From positions 15,889 through 79,888 of the forward strand of contig CAZLNZ010000011.1 of NCBI GenBank assembly GCA_964561145.1: a stretch of DNA of 64,000 bases, in the 5' to 3' direction. Every line of letters begins with the position of its first letter. Position 1 is the first letter of the stretch. The notes beneath the pieces are model-generated. The model worked only from the letters and a program-made list of their open reading frames with translations. It made no database searches and was not told where the DNA came from. The stretch is from RUG14300 sp964561145 (lineage in GTDB: Bacteria; Bacillota; Clostridia; Christensenellales; CAG-1252). The translations under genes and the position numbers were made by a program. Positions 26,290 to 35,896 of the stretch are shown piece after piece.

Positions 26290-26424
26290 AAAAGAGAGGG
26301 ATTGTCTCCAACTTCGATGCCGTCGCATCTTAAAGGCATATTAAATGAAAGAGTGTCGATTTATACGGATTAGATACCGCTGTGAATGTATTGCTCCTAG
26401 AGTTCCTTGTTAGTATAATAATGC

Positions 26425-26598
26425 GGATGGGGATACCGACACTTTGTGTCGCCCCTTCGGGGTTCGACTACAGAAATTGATGCCAATTTCTTCCGCTCAG
26501 TATGACAATTTAGATGATTGGCGGTATAAATCGGGTCGATATTGCAGGATTTGCATGTACTATTTTCTAGGTACATTTCTTTCACTTGGTATGACATT
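26425..26598 (-). repeat. Interspersed repeat family 1, full copy
   Basis: The core contains GACACTTTGTGTC, CCCCTTCGGGG and GAAATTGATGCCAATTTC. The linker matches those of the copies at 24207 and 24408. A more degraded core fragment (GATTAGATACCGCTG) lies at 26365-26400. Confidence 0.85.
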
Positions 26599-26624
26599 CG
26601 AGTGTATTCCTTCTGAAAAGTAAA

Positions 26625-26707
26625 GGATGAGATACCGACACTGTGTGTCGCCCCTGTGGGGTTCGACTACAGAAATTGATACCAATTTCTTCCGCTCAGT
26701 ATGACAT
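26625..26707 (-). repeat. Interspersed repeat family 1, core-only copy
   Basis: The core contains GACACTGTGTGTC, CCCCTGTGGGG and GAAATTGATACCAATTTC. It directly follows the copy at 26425, as 24408 follows 24207. Confidence 0.85.
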
Positions 26708-26862
26708 TTCAGATAATTTACAAGTGTTTACTCAATATCATACATCGTTTTACCATAGAAGATGTTTCCTTGTGTAAAGCAATGCGATTGCTTAAGAAAA
26801 CCTGTATAGGCATAAGTAAAAATAATGCTGAAAAGCCATTGTCTTACAGCAAAACAGTATAT

Positions 26863-27066
26863 AAATGTCATACTGAGCGAAGGAATGTGGTACAATAAAT
26901 TCACAAATAATCCAAATGACAAAACTATATCTAGAAAATATTGTGTAATTTTTTCAATATCAACCTAATATATACCGCTAAACAGTCTAAAATGTCATAC
27001 TGAGCGAAAGGCGAAAGCCTGGAGTCGAACCCCATCGGGGCGATGTGAAACATCGGTATCTCATCC
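26863..27066 (+). repeat. Interspersed repeat family 1, full copy facing the previous two
   Basis: This copy is in the opposite orientation to the two before it. Its core has AAGGCGAAAGCCT, CCCCATCGGGG and CGATGTGAAACATCG. The 26708-26862 stretch between shows no gene or named element. Confidence 0.85.
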
Positions 27067-27210
27067 GTATTATTACCATATATTGCCGGCTATGGGTGTG
27101 TTTTTTTTTGTAAGATATTTCAATAATAACGATATCTTGTTGTCATTATTTTTTCAAGCGGTTGGTATTATACCTACTTTTTATCTTTTGTCATTCGGTG
27201 CTGATATTAT

Positions 27211-27239
27211 GAAAAAAAGCAGTCGAGCTGCTTTTTTTC
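27211..27239 (-). terminator. Terminator of the Na+/H+ antiporter gene
   Basis: GAAAAAAAGCAG-TCGAG-CTGCTTTTTTTC is a perfect 12-bp stem with T-runs readable from either side, 20 bases beyond the antiporter stop codon. Confidence 0.85.
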
Positions 27240-27259
27240 ATAACGTTTTATTATTTTGA

Positions 27260-28594
27260 TTATTCGTTTGTTGTGTCCGTTGGTTCTTGATTTAATGTTT
27301 GTTCCGAGTTGTCTGATATATCGGTTGCGGAGGCGAGAATTGCGGCTCCGTCCGGAGAAAGTGTTAGGGCTTTTTCCTTCTTATAGGTTAGTTTTAGTAG
27401 CATCGGAACAATGAAAGAGGATATTATTATTAGAATAAGTATAAAAGGGTAAATCCCTTTATCTACCATTCCGTAGTCAACACCCTTTTGAGTACATACC
27501 AACACAACCTCTGCTCTTGCCATCATTCCTATACCTGCCCTTAAGGAGTCCTTTATTCCGCATTTGAACATCATGGCACCTAAACCGCAGCCTATGAATT
27601 TTCCTAATAATGCTACGATTATATAGCATACGCCGAAGCCTATCATTGTGGCGGTTATACCTGAAAAGTCGCTGTTGATTCCTATGTTTGCAAAGAACAC
27701 AGGCGAGAATACCAAATAGCAGCAAGACTCTACCTTGTAATCAACATAATTTGTGTCCCTCATGCCGGAAAGCAAAAGTCCTGCAAAGAATGCTCCTGTT
27801 ATATCTGCGATTCCGAATACTGCCTCTGAAAGGTATGCAAATAAGAAGCATACGCCAAAGCTTAATACCGCAACTCTTCTATGCTCGGGGAAATGATCTT
27901 CTAGTTTCTTAAAGAAAAATCTGATCAACAAGCCTGCTCCGACTATAAAGACTATATAAACGACTATCTTGATAATTACGGCTAATGCTTCCATTCCACC
28001 ATGGAAATACGGAGCAAGCGCACTTCCTAATAGATCTTCGCTACCTGAGCCTTGTCCTGCCAATCCGCTTACGAGAGAGATTAGTACAACGCCTATAACG
28101 TCGTCGATAATTGCCGCCGATACGATTGCAGTACCAATCGGGCTATTAAGCTTGCCCATTTCTTTGAGGGTTGCAACGGTGATGGAAACGGAGGTTGCGG
28201 TGATAATTACTCCGTAAAATAACTGTGAATATATTCCGCTCGAAGGGAAAAATAACCATGCAAGAAGGGTTCCCATGCCCAGCGGGACTACTACGCCTAA
28301 AATCGTAATAACGACGGCTTCGGCACCTGTCGATTTTATAACCTTTATATCGGTATCCATTCCCGCAGAAAACATGATCAAAATAACGCCTATTTTGGCG
28401 ATAAACCCTAAGCCGTCCTTTACATCGGCGGTGATTAACGATTGATTTGGAATGTATTGAACTAAGCCTATTATAACGCCGGCTAAAAGCATTGCTACAA
28501 CCTGCGGTAAACCTATCTTCTTTAAGCCTAAGCCTAAAAGCTTGGACAGAATAAGTATTAACGCAAGAGGAAGTAATATCTTATAATAATCCAT
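27260..28594 (-). CDS. Na+/H+ antiporter, CPA2/NapA family
   Basis: The 444-residue product has about 12-13 transmembrane segments and the CPA2 fold. The ion-binding pair Asp-Asp is seen in AAIIDDVIGV (near residue 163), as in electrogenic NapA-type exchangers, and an unwound-helix motif TATSVSITVATLKE (near 131-145) precedes it. A conserved GIADITGAFFAGLLL and a charged GMMARAEV segment are also present. The last 50 residues form a hydrophilic cytoplasmic tail, too short for a KTN/RCK domain. It would exchange Na+ for H+ across the membrane for pH and salt balance. GGTAGG just upstream of the ATG is the likely ribosome binding site. Confidence 0.88.
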   Translation of the reverse strand: MDYYKILLPLALILILSKLLGLGLKKIGLPQVVAMLLAGVIIGLVQYIPNQSLITADVKDGLGFIAKIGVILIMFSAGMDTDIKVIKSTGAEAVVITILGVVVPLGMGTLLAWLFFPSSGIYSQLFYGVIITATSVSITVATLKEMGKLNSPIGTAIVSAAIIDDVIGVVLISLVSGLAGQGSGSEDLLGSALAPYFHGGMEALAVIIKIVVYIVFIVGAGLLIRFFFKKLEDHFPEHRRVAVLSFGVCFLFAYLSEAVFGIADITGAFFAGLLLSGMRDTNYVDYKVESCCYLVFSPVFFANIGINSDFSGITATMIGFGVCYIIVALLGKFIGCGLGAMMFKCGIKDSLRAGIGMMARAEVVLVCTQKGVDYGMVDKGIYPFILILIIISSFIVPMLLKLTYKKEKALTLSPDGAAILASATDISDNSEQTLNQEPTDTTNE

Positions 28595-28745
28595 ATCCTA
28601 CCTTCTTTATCTATGAGGTCGAGCCTCGGTAACTTTCATTTACAGTTGTTTTTTCAAACGGCATAATTGTTACATCATTTCCTTTTTATGTCAAGTGTTT
28701 TGGCTAGTTTGATAAACCTTTTGTTTTCAATCGAGGTAATCTCCG

Positions 28746-28774
28746 TTGACAATAATCGGTCGTGGTCTTATAAT
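28746..28774 (+). promoter_or_regulatory. Consensus promoter of argS
   Basis: TTGACA (28746-28751), 17 bases and TATAAT (28769-28774) match the consensus perfectly, about 30 bases before the argS ATG. I see no T-box leader. Confidence 0.9.
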
Positions 28775-28803
28775 AATAGTAATAATAAAGTTTAGGAGTA
28801 TTT

Positions 28804-30540
28804 ATGGATATTTACGAGCTTGCTTCCTCTAGAATATTGGAAAAGATAAAAAGCTATTTGAAAGAAGTGCACGATGTGGAACTTCCCGATTCCGCAATCT
28901 GTACTGTTCCCCCTACAACAGAGTTTGGAGAGCTTGCCACCAATTCTGCAATGGTTTTGGCAAGAGCACTAAAACGTGCTCCTCGTCAAATCGCAGAAGA
29001 GTTGTTGCCTCAAATCTCATCCCTTGATTTTGTTAAATCGGCAGAAATTGCAGGTCCCGGTTTTATCAATATTCGCTTTAAGGAAAAATTTTGGGACGAG
29101 TTCCTTAATGCGGTTATAGAGGACGGCTTCTCCTTTGGAGATGTTGTAAGGGATAATCCTGAAAAAATCAATGTCGAGTTCGTTTCAGCCAATCCTACCG
29201 GTCCGTTGCATGTCGGACACTGTCGTGGAGCAATACTTGGTAATTCCATTGCAAATATTCTAAAAAAGGCAGGATATTCGGTTACTAAAGAATACTATGT
29301 TAACGACCATGGGAATCAAATCGCCAATCTTTTGGACTCCGTACAATATCGCTATATGCAACAGTGCGGCTTGAGACTTGATGAGCCTGTGCCCGATAAT
29401 TGTTATCCCGGGGCGTATATTACCGACTTTGCAAAAGGACTTTTTTCTCAATACGGAGATCAATATAAAAACAGCTCCAGAGAGGAATTCTATGCTTTGT
29501 TTAAAAAGGCAACCGTTGACCATATGCTTGACCTTATAAGGGATAATCTTAACGGCTTAGGTATCGTGTTCGATCTCTTTACAAGCGAAACCGACTTGGT
29601 TGATCAGGGTAAGGTTAACGCTTCCCTTGACCGTTTGAAGGAAATGAACTTGATATATAAGGGCAAAATCCCACGTCCTGTCGAAGCCATACAAGAGGAT
29701 GAGGAGTATGAAGTTGAGCAATTGCTGTTCCGTTCCTCTGCCTTTGGTGATACCTCGGATAGAGTTGTGGTAAAAGCGGACGGAGAATTGACATACTTTG
29801 CATCGGATATAGCATATCACTACGATAAATATCAAAGAGGATTCTCGAGACTTATAGATATTTGGGGAGCAGACCATATCGGCTACATCCCGAGAATGCA
29901 GTCGGCACTTGCCGCAATTACCGAAAGCAAGGCGAAATTGGATGTCTTGTTGTGTCAAATGGTCAACCTCGAGAAAGACGGTGAGCCTTTCAAAATGAGC
30001 AAGAGAGCGGGTACGTATGTTCTTTTAACGGATGTTTTGGAGGAGATAGATCCGGATATCTTCAAAATTTACATGCTATCCCGTAACCCGGAAAGCCAAG
30101 TTACCTTTGACCTTGTCAAACTTTCAAGAGAGGCACAGGGAAGTGTTGTATTTTATATTCAATACGCTTTTGCAAGAACGAATTCTTTGCTCGGCAAGTA
30201 TAAAGAAGTGTTCGGAAAAGATTACGTTGAGGAGAGTGTTACCGACTTCTATGAGAATGCTAGTATAGAAGAACGTAAACTTTTGAACTCGATTGCAAGT
30301 TTCCCTTCAATTTTAAGAACCTCTGCAGACAAACTTGTTACCCATTTAATCGTCAACTATATTTCTGAGCTCAGCGGATTGTTCCATTCGTACTGGAATA
30401 CCGGCAGAAAGATAATCGATGCCGACAATGAAGAGTTGAGCAGAAAAAATCTTGCACTTATAACGGCTGTTCGTAATACTTTAGGTAGCGGACTTTCGGC
30501 ACTAGGTGTTGAGCCAAGAGCATTTATGTCTAAAAAATAA
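28804..30540 (+). CDS. argS: Arginyl-tRNA synthetase
   Basis: The 578-residue product is a class I synthetase that charges tRNA-Arg. The N-terminal Add-1 domain (1-110) leads to the HIGH motif as HVGH in ANPTGPLHVGHCRGA (near residue 136). The signature KMSKRAG follows near residue 396. A C-terminal DALR anticodon-binding domain (about 460-578) contains QYAFARTNSLL. The length is normal for the family. TTTAGGAG lies just upstream of the ATG and a strong promoter precedes it. It is monocistronic. Confidence 0.97.
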   Translation: MDIYELASSRILEKIKSYLKEVHDVELPDSAICTVPPTTEFGELATNSAMVLARALKRAPRQIAEELLPQISSLDFVKSAEIAGPGFINIRFKEKFWDEFLNAVIEDGFSFGDVVRDNPEKINVEFVSANPTGPLHVGHCRGAILGNSIANILKKAGYSVTKEYYVNDHGNQIANLLDSVQYRYMQQCGLRLDEPVPDNCYPGAYITDFAKGLFSQYGDQYKNSSREEFYALFKKATVDHMLDLIRDNLNGLGIVFDLFTSETDLVDQGKVNASLDRLKEMNLIYKGKIPRPVEAIQEDEEYEVEQLLFRSSAFGDTSDRVVVKADGELTYFASDIAYHYDKYQRGFSRLIDIWGADHIGYIPRMQSALAAITESKAKLDVLLCQMVNLEKDGEPFKMSKRAGTYVLLTDVLEEIDPDIFKIYMLSRNPESQVTFDLVKLSREAQGSVVFYIQYAFARTNSLLGKYKEVFGKDYVEESVTDFYENASIEERKLLNSIASFPSILRTSADKLVTHLIVNYISELSGLFHSYWNTGRKIIDADNEELSRKNLALITAVRNTLGSGLSALGVEPRAFMSKK

Positions 30541-30561
30541 GGTATATTGTCTTAAAAAATG

Positions 30562-30594
30562 TATCGGTTGATACTTTATCAACCGATATTTTTT
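30562..30594 (+). terminator. Terminator of argS
   Basis: TATCGGTTGATA-CTT-TATCAACCGATA is a perfect 12-bp stem followed by six T, 21 bases after the stop codon. Confidence 0.93.
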
Positions 30595-30782
30595 GTATAC
30601 ACTTAATCAAGGTAATATTTACAGATAAGATCTAAGTCCTCTAAAAAATTCACCTTACGTCATTTGAACCGATTTATAAGGATGAGGTTAGTACAATAAT
30701 TCGCATTAGATATTAAAGTTAATGCCATGGTACAAAAAAAGAACATCAAGATATGTTGCTAATGCGGTAATACGGTTATCTA

Positions 30783-31030
30783 ATTGTAGGGCGGGGGCTC
30801 GTCTCCCGCCGAAATCCTCTTTACACTACGGTGTGTGCCACACCTACAGTCCCTATGTCTTTTCGCTTCGCTCAAATCCACCTCCCCTTACACGGTTGAG
30901 GCTTTTTCTGCGGATTCTAATTCATCATACGTAGGGCAGGCGGCAAGGTTTACTCCGCATCATTAAAAACGACAGATATAAAAGTTAACAATTGCTGCTA
31001 GAAAAAATTGCAAGAGAACATATCTAAAAT
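30783..31030 (+). repeat. Interspersed repeat family 2, copy 2
   Basis: This segment is homologous to 17014-17265, with small insertions and deletions. It ends with AAAATGTCAATCCTG, which looks like a decayed start of a family 1 repeat, so the same 2-then-1 order is kept. Confidence 0.75.
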
Positions 31031-31045
31031 GTCAATCCTGAATAT

Positions 31046-31165
31046 TTTTTTCAAGCGACTTTATATATAAAGTTGAAACTTTTTCAAGCGAGTTTGTGTG
31101 TAAAGTTGAAACTTTTTCAAGCGAGTTTTATAAAAGCGAGTCAATTTTTTCCGAACGAGTTTGTT
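31046..31165. repeat. Degenerate tandem repeat of about 33 bp
   Basis: TTTTTCAAGCGA(C/G)TTT occurs three times at about 33-base spacing, separated by a T/G/A-rich stretch and AAAGTTGAAAC. A fourth, decayed unit reads TTTTTTCCGAACGAGTTTG. There is no coding potential. Confidence 0.65.
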
Positions 31166-31191
31166 TAACGAAGGTGCTAACTGCAATGAAA

Positions 31192-31217
31192 AAGGCTCAC
31201 CTTTTGCGATGAGCCTT
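31192..31217 (-). terminator. Terminator of gyrA
   Basis: On the minus strand AAGGCTCA-(10)-TGAGCCTT is followed by TTTTC, about 35 bases after the gyrA stop codon. Confidence 0.8.
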
Positions 31218-31251
31218 ACTAATGTTTGATAAATGTTTGCAAGTTCTAGAA

Positions 31252-33816
31252 TTATTCTCCGTCAGGAACCTCGTTATTTGGCACTTCTTCTGCGTTTTGT
31301 TCGACTACGGTTTCCTCTTTTACAGCCTCTTCATCGGAGGTCGTTTCTTCCGGAGTTTCTTCTTCGAGATGAGGCGCGATAGCTATAGATTTAACTTTAC
31401 CGTCACCGACATTCATAATGCGGACACCTTGGCTTACTCTGCCGATCTTGCTTATTTCCGATATTGCCGTTCTGATCATTATTCCGGTATCGGTGATAAG
31501 GAGTACATCGTCTTCGGGGTTGACCATGGTTATTGCGGCAATGTTTCCCGTCTTTTCATTGAATACACCTGCCATAACGCCTTTGCCGGCTCTTCCCTGT
31601 ACACGATAATCGGATATATCCGTTCTCTTTCCGTATCCCTTTTCGGTGATTGTAAGCACCTCTTGTCCTTCTTTTATCAAGGAGATGTCAACGATATAGT
31701 CGCCTTCGTCCATGTCCATACTCTTTACACCATAGGCTGTACGACCCATAACACGGACTCCGTTTTCGTTGAAACGAATACATTTTCCCTTAGAGGATGC
31801 CATTAGTAGCTCTTCTCCGCCCATCGTTACGCAAACGCCTACAAGCAAGTCGTCCTCGTCCATCTTGATTGCAATTTTTCCGCTGTTTCTGATGCTTTCG
31901 AATTCGGATAGGTTACATCTCTTGATTTTACCGTTTCTTGTTGCAAGAACCAAGTGACCGCTCATTTCCTGTTCGTGGGTGATGGGTAGGATAGTTGTAA
32001 TAAACTCGCCGTCATCGATGTTGATGAGGTTATTAACCGTTCTGCCTCTGCTACCCTTGCCCGATTCGGGAACTTGATAGCCTCTTAATACATAACACTT
32101 GCCCTTGTTGCTGAAGAAGTATAAATCGTCGTGTGTCGAGCAAAGGAATACGTCCTCGATAAAGTCGTTATCTTTGGCTTTGTGCGCGGTAACTCCAACT
32201 CCGCCTCTGTGTTGTGCCTTGTACTCTTGTGCGGGATATCTCTTGATATAGTTCTCGTGAGTAAGGGTAATAACGATATCTTCCTTTGCGATAAGGTCGT
32301 CAATGTCTATTTCGCTATAATCGAGGGTTAATTCGCTTCTTCTGTCTTGATTGTACTTTTCCTTGATTTCCGATAGCTCTTTGATGATAACTTCGTCCAC
32401 GAGTTTAGGATCTCCGAGAATAGCGGTATACTCTGCTATTGCAACTTCTATTGCAGCCAACTCCTCTTTGATCTTATCGACTTCGATAGCCGTCAATCTT
32501 TGCAAACGAATTTCAAGTATAGCATTTGCTTGCTTTTCGGATAATGCAAAGCGGTCCATCAGCTTTTGTTGAGCTTCTGCTTTATCTCTTGAAGACTTGA
32601 TGAGTTCGATAACTTCGTCAATGTTTTGTTGCGCGATCAATAAGCCTTGCAGAATATGCTCTCTTTCCTTTGCTTTGTCTAGATCGAAACGGGTACGTCT
32701 AACGATAATCTCTTGTTGGAAAAGGATATAACTAGCAAGTATCTCCTTAAGGTTCATTACGGTAGGAACTCCGTTCCTTAGTGCCAAGAATATCATCGGG
32801 AAGGATACTTGCAAATTGGTGTGCTTGAATAATTGATTGAGTACAACCTGGGCATTGGCATCCTTTTTGATGTCGATAACTATTCTCATACCCTTACGGT
32901 CGGATTCGTCGTTGATGTCGGAGACGCCCTCTAATCTCTTATCCTTTACCATATCGGCAATGTATTTGATAAGGTTGGCTTTGTTGACCTGATAGGGGAG
33001 CTCGTGAACCAAAATACGGCTTCTGCCGTTCTCCTCAACGATTTCGGTTTGTGCTCTTATAATACAGCCGCCTCTTCCGGTGCGGTATGCCTTACGCATG
33101 TTTTCGATGCCCAAAACAAGTCCTCCTGTGGGGAAATCGGGGCAAGGAACGTATTTACATAAATCCTCGATGTCGATATCGGGATTGTTGATCAAAGCGA
33201 TTGTAGCGTTGATTACCTCTCCGAGATTGTGAGGAGGGATACTTGTTGCCATACCGACTGCGATACCGTCGGAACCGTTGACCAAGAGGTTGGGGAATCT
33301 TGCGGGAAGTACCGTAGGTTGCATTAGAGTATCGTCGAAGTTGGGATAAAAATCAACGGTTTTCTTATCGATATCTCTTAGCATTTCCGCAGCGATTTTG
33401 GAAAGTTTTGCCTCGGTATATCTTTGTGCGGCGGCAGGGTCTCCGTCAACGGAACCGAAGTTTCCTTGACCTTGAACCAGAGGGCAGCGGATAGAAAAGT
33501 CCTGTGCCAGTCTTACCAATGCATCATATACGGCAGTGTCTCCGTGGGGGTGATATTTACCTAAAACGTCACCGACTATTCTTGCGCATTTTCTGGTAGG
33601 CTTTTCAAAGTCGAGACCCAATTCGTTCATTGCGAAAAGTATTCTACGATGAACCGGCTTTAATCCGTCTCTGACGTCGGGGATGGCACGTGAAACGTTT
33701 ACAGCCATTGCATAAGCAATAAAGCTATGCTTCATTTCGTGCTCAACGTCTACCTTGATTATTTTGGTATTGTCCTGTATGTTTTCGTATTCTTTGTGGA
33801 ATTTGTTTTTACTCAT
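31252..33816 (-). CDS. gyrA: DNA gyrase subunit A
   Basis: The 854-residue product has the breakage-reunion domain with catalytic Tyr133 (AAAQRYTEAKL) and a C-terminal beta-pinwheel with a GyrA box variant (QHRGGVGV in place of QRRGGKG). The quinolone region reads HPHGDTAVYDALVRLAQDF; the position of E. coli Ser83 is Thr94 and Asp87 is kept as Asp98. The C-terminus ends in a Glu-rich acidic tail of about 40 residues. With GyrB it introduces negative supercoils using ATP. It starts 10 bases after gyrB and is clearly cotranscribed. Confidence 0.97.
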   Translation of the reverse strand: MSKNKFHKEYENIQDNTKIIKVDVEHEMKHSFIAYAMAVNVSRAIPDVRDGLKPVHRRILFAMNELGLDFEKPTRKCARIVGDVLGKYHPHGDTAVYDALVRLAQDFSIRCPLVQGQGNFGSVDGDPAAAQRYTEAKLSKIAAEMLRDIDKKTVDFYPNFDDTLMQPTVLPARFPNLLVNGSDGIAVGMATSIPPHNLGEVINATIALINNPDIDIEDLCKYVPCPDFPTGGLVLGIENMRKAYRTGRGGCIIRAQTEIVEENGRSRILVHELPYQVNKANLIKYIADMVKDKRLEGVSDINDESDRKGMRIVIDIKKDANAQVVLNQLFKHTNLQVSFPMIFLALRNGVPTVMNLKEILASYILFQQEIIVRRTRFDLDKAKEREHILQGLLIAQQNIDEVIELIKSSRDKAEAQQKLMDRFALSEKQANAILEIRLQRLTAIEVDKIKEELAAIEVAIAEYTAILGDPKLVDEVIIKELSEIKEKYNQDRRSELTLDYSEIDIDDLIAKEDIVITLTHENYIKRYPAQEYKAQHRGGVGVTAHKAKDNDFIEDVFLCSTHDDLYFFSNKGKCYVLRGYQVPESGKGSRGRTVNNLINIDDGEFITTILPITHEQEMSGHLVLATRNGKIKRCNLSEFESIRNSGKIAIKMDEDDLLVGVCVTMGGEELLMASSKGKCIRFNENGVRVMGRTAYGVKSMDMDEGDYIVDISLIKEGQEVLTITEKGYGKRTDISDYRVQGRAGKGVMAGVFNEKTGNIAAITMVNPEDDVLLITDTGIMIRTAISEISKIGRVSQGVRIMNVGDGKVKSIAIAPHLEEETPEETTSDEEAVKEETVVEQNAEEVPNNEVPDGE

Positions 33817-33826
33817 AATAATTCAC

Positions 33827-35737
33827 CTATATATCCAAGTCGTCTACAAGAGTTGCGTTCTCTTCGATAAACTTACGTCTTAATTCGGGTTGCTCTCCCA
33901 TAAGAATCGTGAAGATTTCATCGGCTTTGATTGCGTCTTCCATGGTAACCTGAACCAATGTCCTCGAAGCGGGGCTCATTGTGGTCTCCCAGAGCTGTTC
34001 GTCGTTCATCTCGCCCAATCCTTTAAAGCGTTGTAAATCGCCGCTCTTGCGTCCGTTTTCGGCATAATACGCCTCGAGTGCGGCATCGTCATAGAAGTAC
34101 AGTATTTGTTTGCCCTTTGCGATTTTGTAAAGGGGCGGTTGTGCGATGTAAACGTGACCGGTTTCGATCAATGGTTTCATATAGCGGAAGAAGAATGTGA
34201 GCATTAGGATACGAATGTGGGAACCGTCAACATCGGCATCGGTCATTATGATGATTTTGTTGTAGCGAAGCTTACTTTCGTTGAAATCCTCTCCGATGTT
34301 ACAACCGAAGGCTGTAATCATGCTCTTGATTTCTTCATTTTCCAAGGCTCTGTGTACTCTAACCTTTTCAACATTGAGGATTTTACCTCTAAGCGGTAAA
34401 ATTGCTTGGAAACGGCGATCGCGTCCCGTTTTTGCAGTACCGCCTGCCGAATCTCCCTCGACTATAAATATTTCGCATTTGGAAGGGTCTTTTTCCGAGC
34501 AATCGGAAAGTTTGCCGGGAAGGGAAGCACCGTCAAGCGGACTTTTTCTTCTAGCCTCTTCTCTGGCTTTTCTTGCAGCCTCTCTGGCTTTTTGTGCATT
34601 GAGAGACCTTTCGATTAATACTTTGCTTTCCTTCGGATGCTCTTCCAGGTATGTTCCGAACATCTCGGTAACGATACGAGAAACGAAGGTTCTCATTTCA
34701 GAGTTGCCGAGCTTTGTCTTGGTTTGTCCTTCGAACTGAGGGTTTTCAAGTTTTACGCTTATTACGCAAACAAGACCCTCTCTTACGTCTTCACCGCTTA
34801 GGGCATCGTTTTCCTTGAGCAGTCCTGCCTTCTTTCCGTAAGCGTTTATTACTCTTGTCAAAGAGGTTTTGAAACCGTCTAAATGAGTTCCGCCTTCTTC
34901 GGTGTTTATGTTGTTTGCAAAGGCTAAAATGGTTTCGTTATAGGTATCGTTGTATTGCAGTGCGAACTCAACCTCGCCATGCTCGGATTGTCCGTCAAAA
35001 TAGAGGACGTCTTGGAACATTGCTTCATGCATTCCGTTAAGCTCTTTGACGAACTCTACGATACCGCCTTCGAATCTGAAGAGATCTTCTTTTACGGGAT
35101 CCTCTCTGTAATCTTTGAAGTCGATTGTCAAGCCTTTATTGAGATAAGCAAGCTCTTTCAATCTTTTATACAGGGTTTTATAGTTAAAATTAAGGGTTTC
35201 GAATATTTGATCGTCGGGATAGAAACTGACAGTGGTACCTGTTTCGTCCGTATCTCCTATTATCTTCAATCTGTCGTCGGGAATTCCTCTGTGATAGTCT
35301 TGTGCGAAAATGTGCCCGTTCTGTTTTACTTCAACGTGAAGCCATTCGCTCAAAGCATTGACTACGGATAAACCGACGCCGTGCAAGCCACCGCTTATTT
35401 TATAGCCTCCGCCACCGAATTTACCGCCTGCATGTAGTTTTGTTAAAACCAATTCAACAGCGGAAATGCCTTCCTTTTCCTTGATACCGGTAGGGATACC
35501 TCTTCCGTTGTCGGAAACTGTAACCGAGCCGTCTTTGTTGATGTATATGCTTATTGTATCGCAGAAGCCGCTTAATGCCTCATCGATACTGTTGTCTACG
35601 ATTTCGTAAACCAAATGGTGCAGACCTCTTTCGTCTGTAGAGCCGATGTACATACCCGGTCTTACTCTGACCGGTTCCAAGCCCTCTAGAACTTGAATTT
35701 GCTCTTGACCGTAATCTTGATTAACCTTAGTTTCCAT
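33827..35737 (-). CDS. gyrB: DNA gyrase subunit B
   Basis: The 636-residue product, normal for Firmicutes, has the GHKL ATPase motifs EIVDNSIDEA, DNGRGIP and GGLHGVGLSVVNALS in the first 130 residues. The Toprim motifs EGDSAGG and DADVDGSHI (near 425 and 500) and a C-terminal RFKGLGEM follow. It pairs with the gyrA product encoded directly downstream. CGGAGGA precedes the ATG. The upstream leader carries a dyad (ACGCAC ... GTGCGT, 35774-35793) and an AT-rich inverted stretch that may serve supercoil-sensitive control. It is divergent from recF. Confidence 0.97.
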   Translation of the reverse strand: METKVNQDYGQEQIQVLEGLEPVRVRPGMYIGSTDERGLHHLVYEIVDNSIDEALSGFCDTISIYINKDGSVTVSDNGRGIPTGIKEKEGISAVELVLTKLHAGGKFGGGGYKISGGLHGVGLSVVNALSEWLHVEVKQNGHIFAQDYHRGIPDDRLKIIGDTDETGTTVSFYPDDQIFETLNFNYKTLYKRLKELAYLNKGLTIDFKDYREDPVKEDLFRFEGGIVEFVKELNGMHEAMFQDVLYFDGQSEHGEVEFALQYNDTYNETILAFANNINTEEGGTHLDGFKTSLTRVINAYGKKAGLLKENDALSGEDVREGLVCVISVKLENPQFEGQTKTKLGNSEMRTFVSRIVTEMFGTYLEEHPKESKVLIERSLNAQKAREAARKAREEARRKSPLDGASLPGKLSDCSEKDPSKCEIFIVEGDSAGGTAKTGRDRRFQAILPLRGKILNVEKVRVHRALENEEIKSMITAFGCNIGEDFNESKLRYNKIIIMTDADVDGSHIRILMLTFFFRYMKPLIETGHVYIAQPPLYKIAKGKQILYFYDDAALEAYYAENGRKSGDLQRFKGLGEMNDEQLWETTMSPASRTLVQVTMEDAIKADEIFTILMGEQPELRRKFIEENATLVDDLDI

Positions 35738-35773
35738 ATGTCCTCCGTTTTTGCCGATTATGGTTAAAAATCA

Positions 35774-35793
35774 ACGCACACACACGCGTGCGT
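35774..35793. promoter_or_regulatory. Dyad in the gyrB-recF divergent control region
   Basis: ACGCAC-(8)-GTGCGT is followed by an AT-rich dyad (TATTAATAATATTATTATA, about 35801-35819). This lies about 40-80 bases upstream of the gyrB start. No known binding motif matches. Confidence 0.4.
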
Positions 35794-35861
35794 ATAATAG
35801 TATTAATAATATTATTATACTATAATAAAGAACGTCTTTGCAATTAAAAAGAGGAAAATTA

Positions 35862-35890
35862 TTGATTTTTTAATCTAATCGGGGTAAAAT
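35862..35890 (+). promoter_or_regulatory. recF promoter, near-leaderless
   Basis: TTGATT (35862-35867), 17 bases and TAAAAT (35885-35890) place transcription start at about the A of the ATG at 35897. There is no ribosome binding site in between. Confidence 0.65.
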
Positions 35891-35896
35891 AATGGT

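Noticed and set aside
17266..27066. Repeats considered as a CRISPR array
   Set aside because: The copies are 80-200 bp, occur in both orientations, have no regular unique spacers, and no cas gene is present.
28640..28803. T-box or other riboswitch before argS
   Set aside because: The leader after the promoter is only about 25 bases, too short for a T-box.
31222..31806. 194-codon plus-strand frame opposite gyrA
   Set aside because: It lies entirely antisense to a certain gyrA, has no ribosome binding site and no recognisable family.
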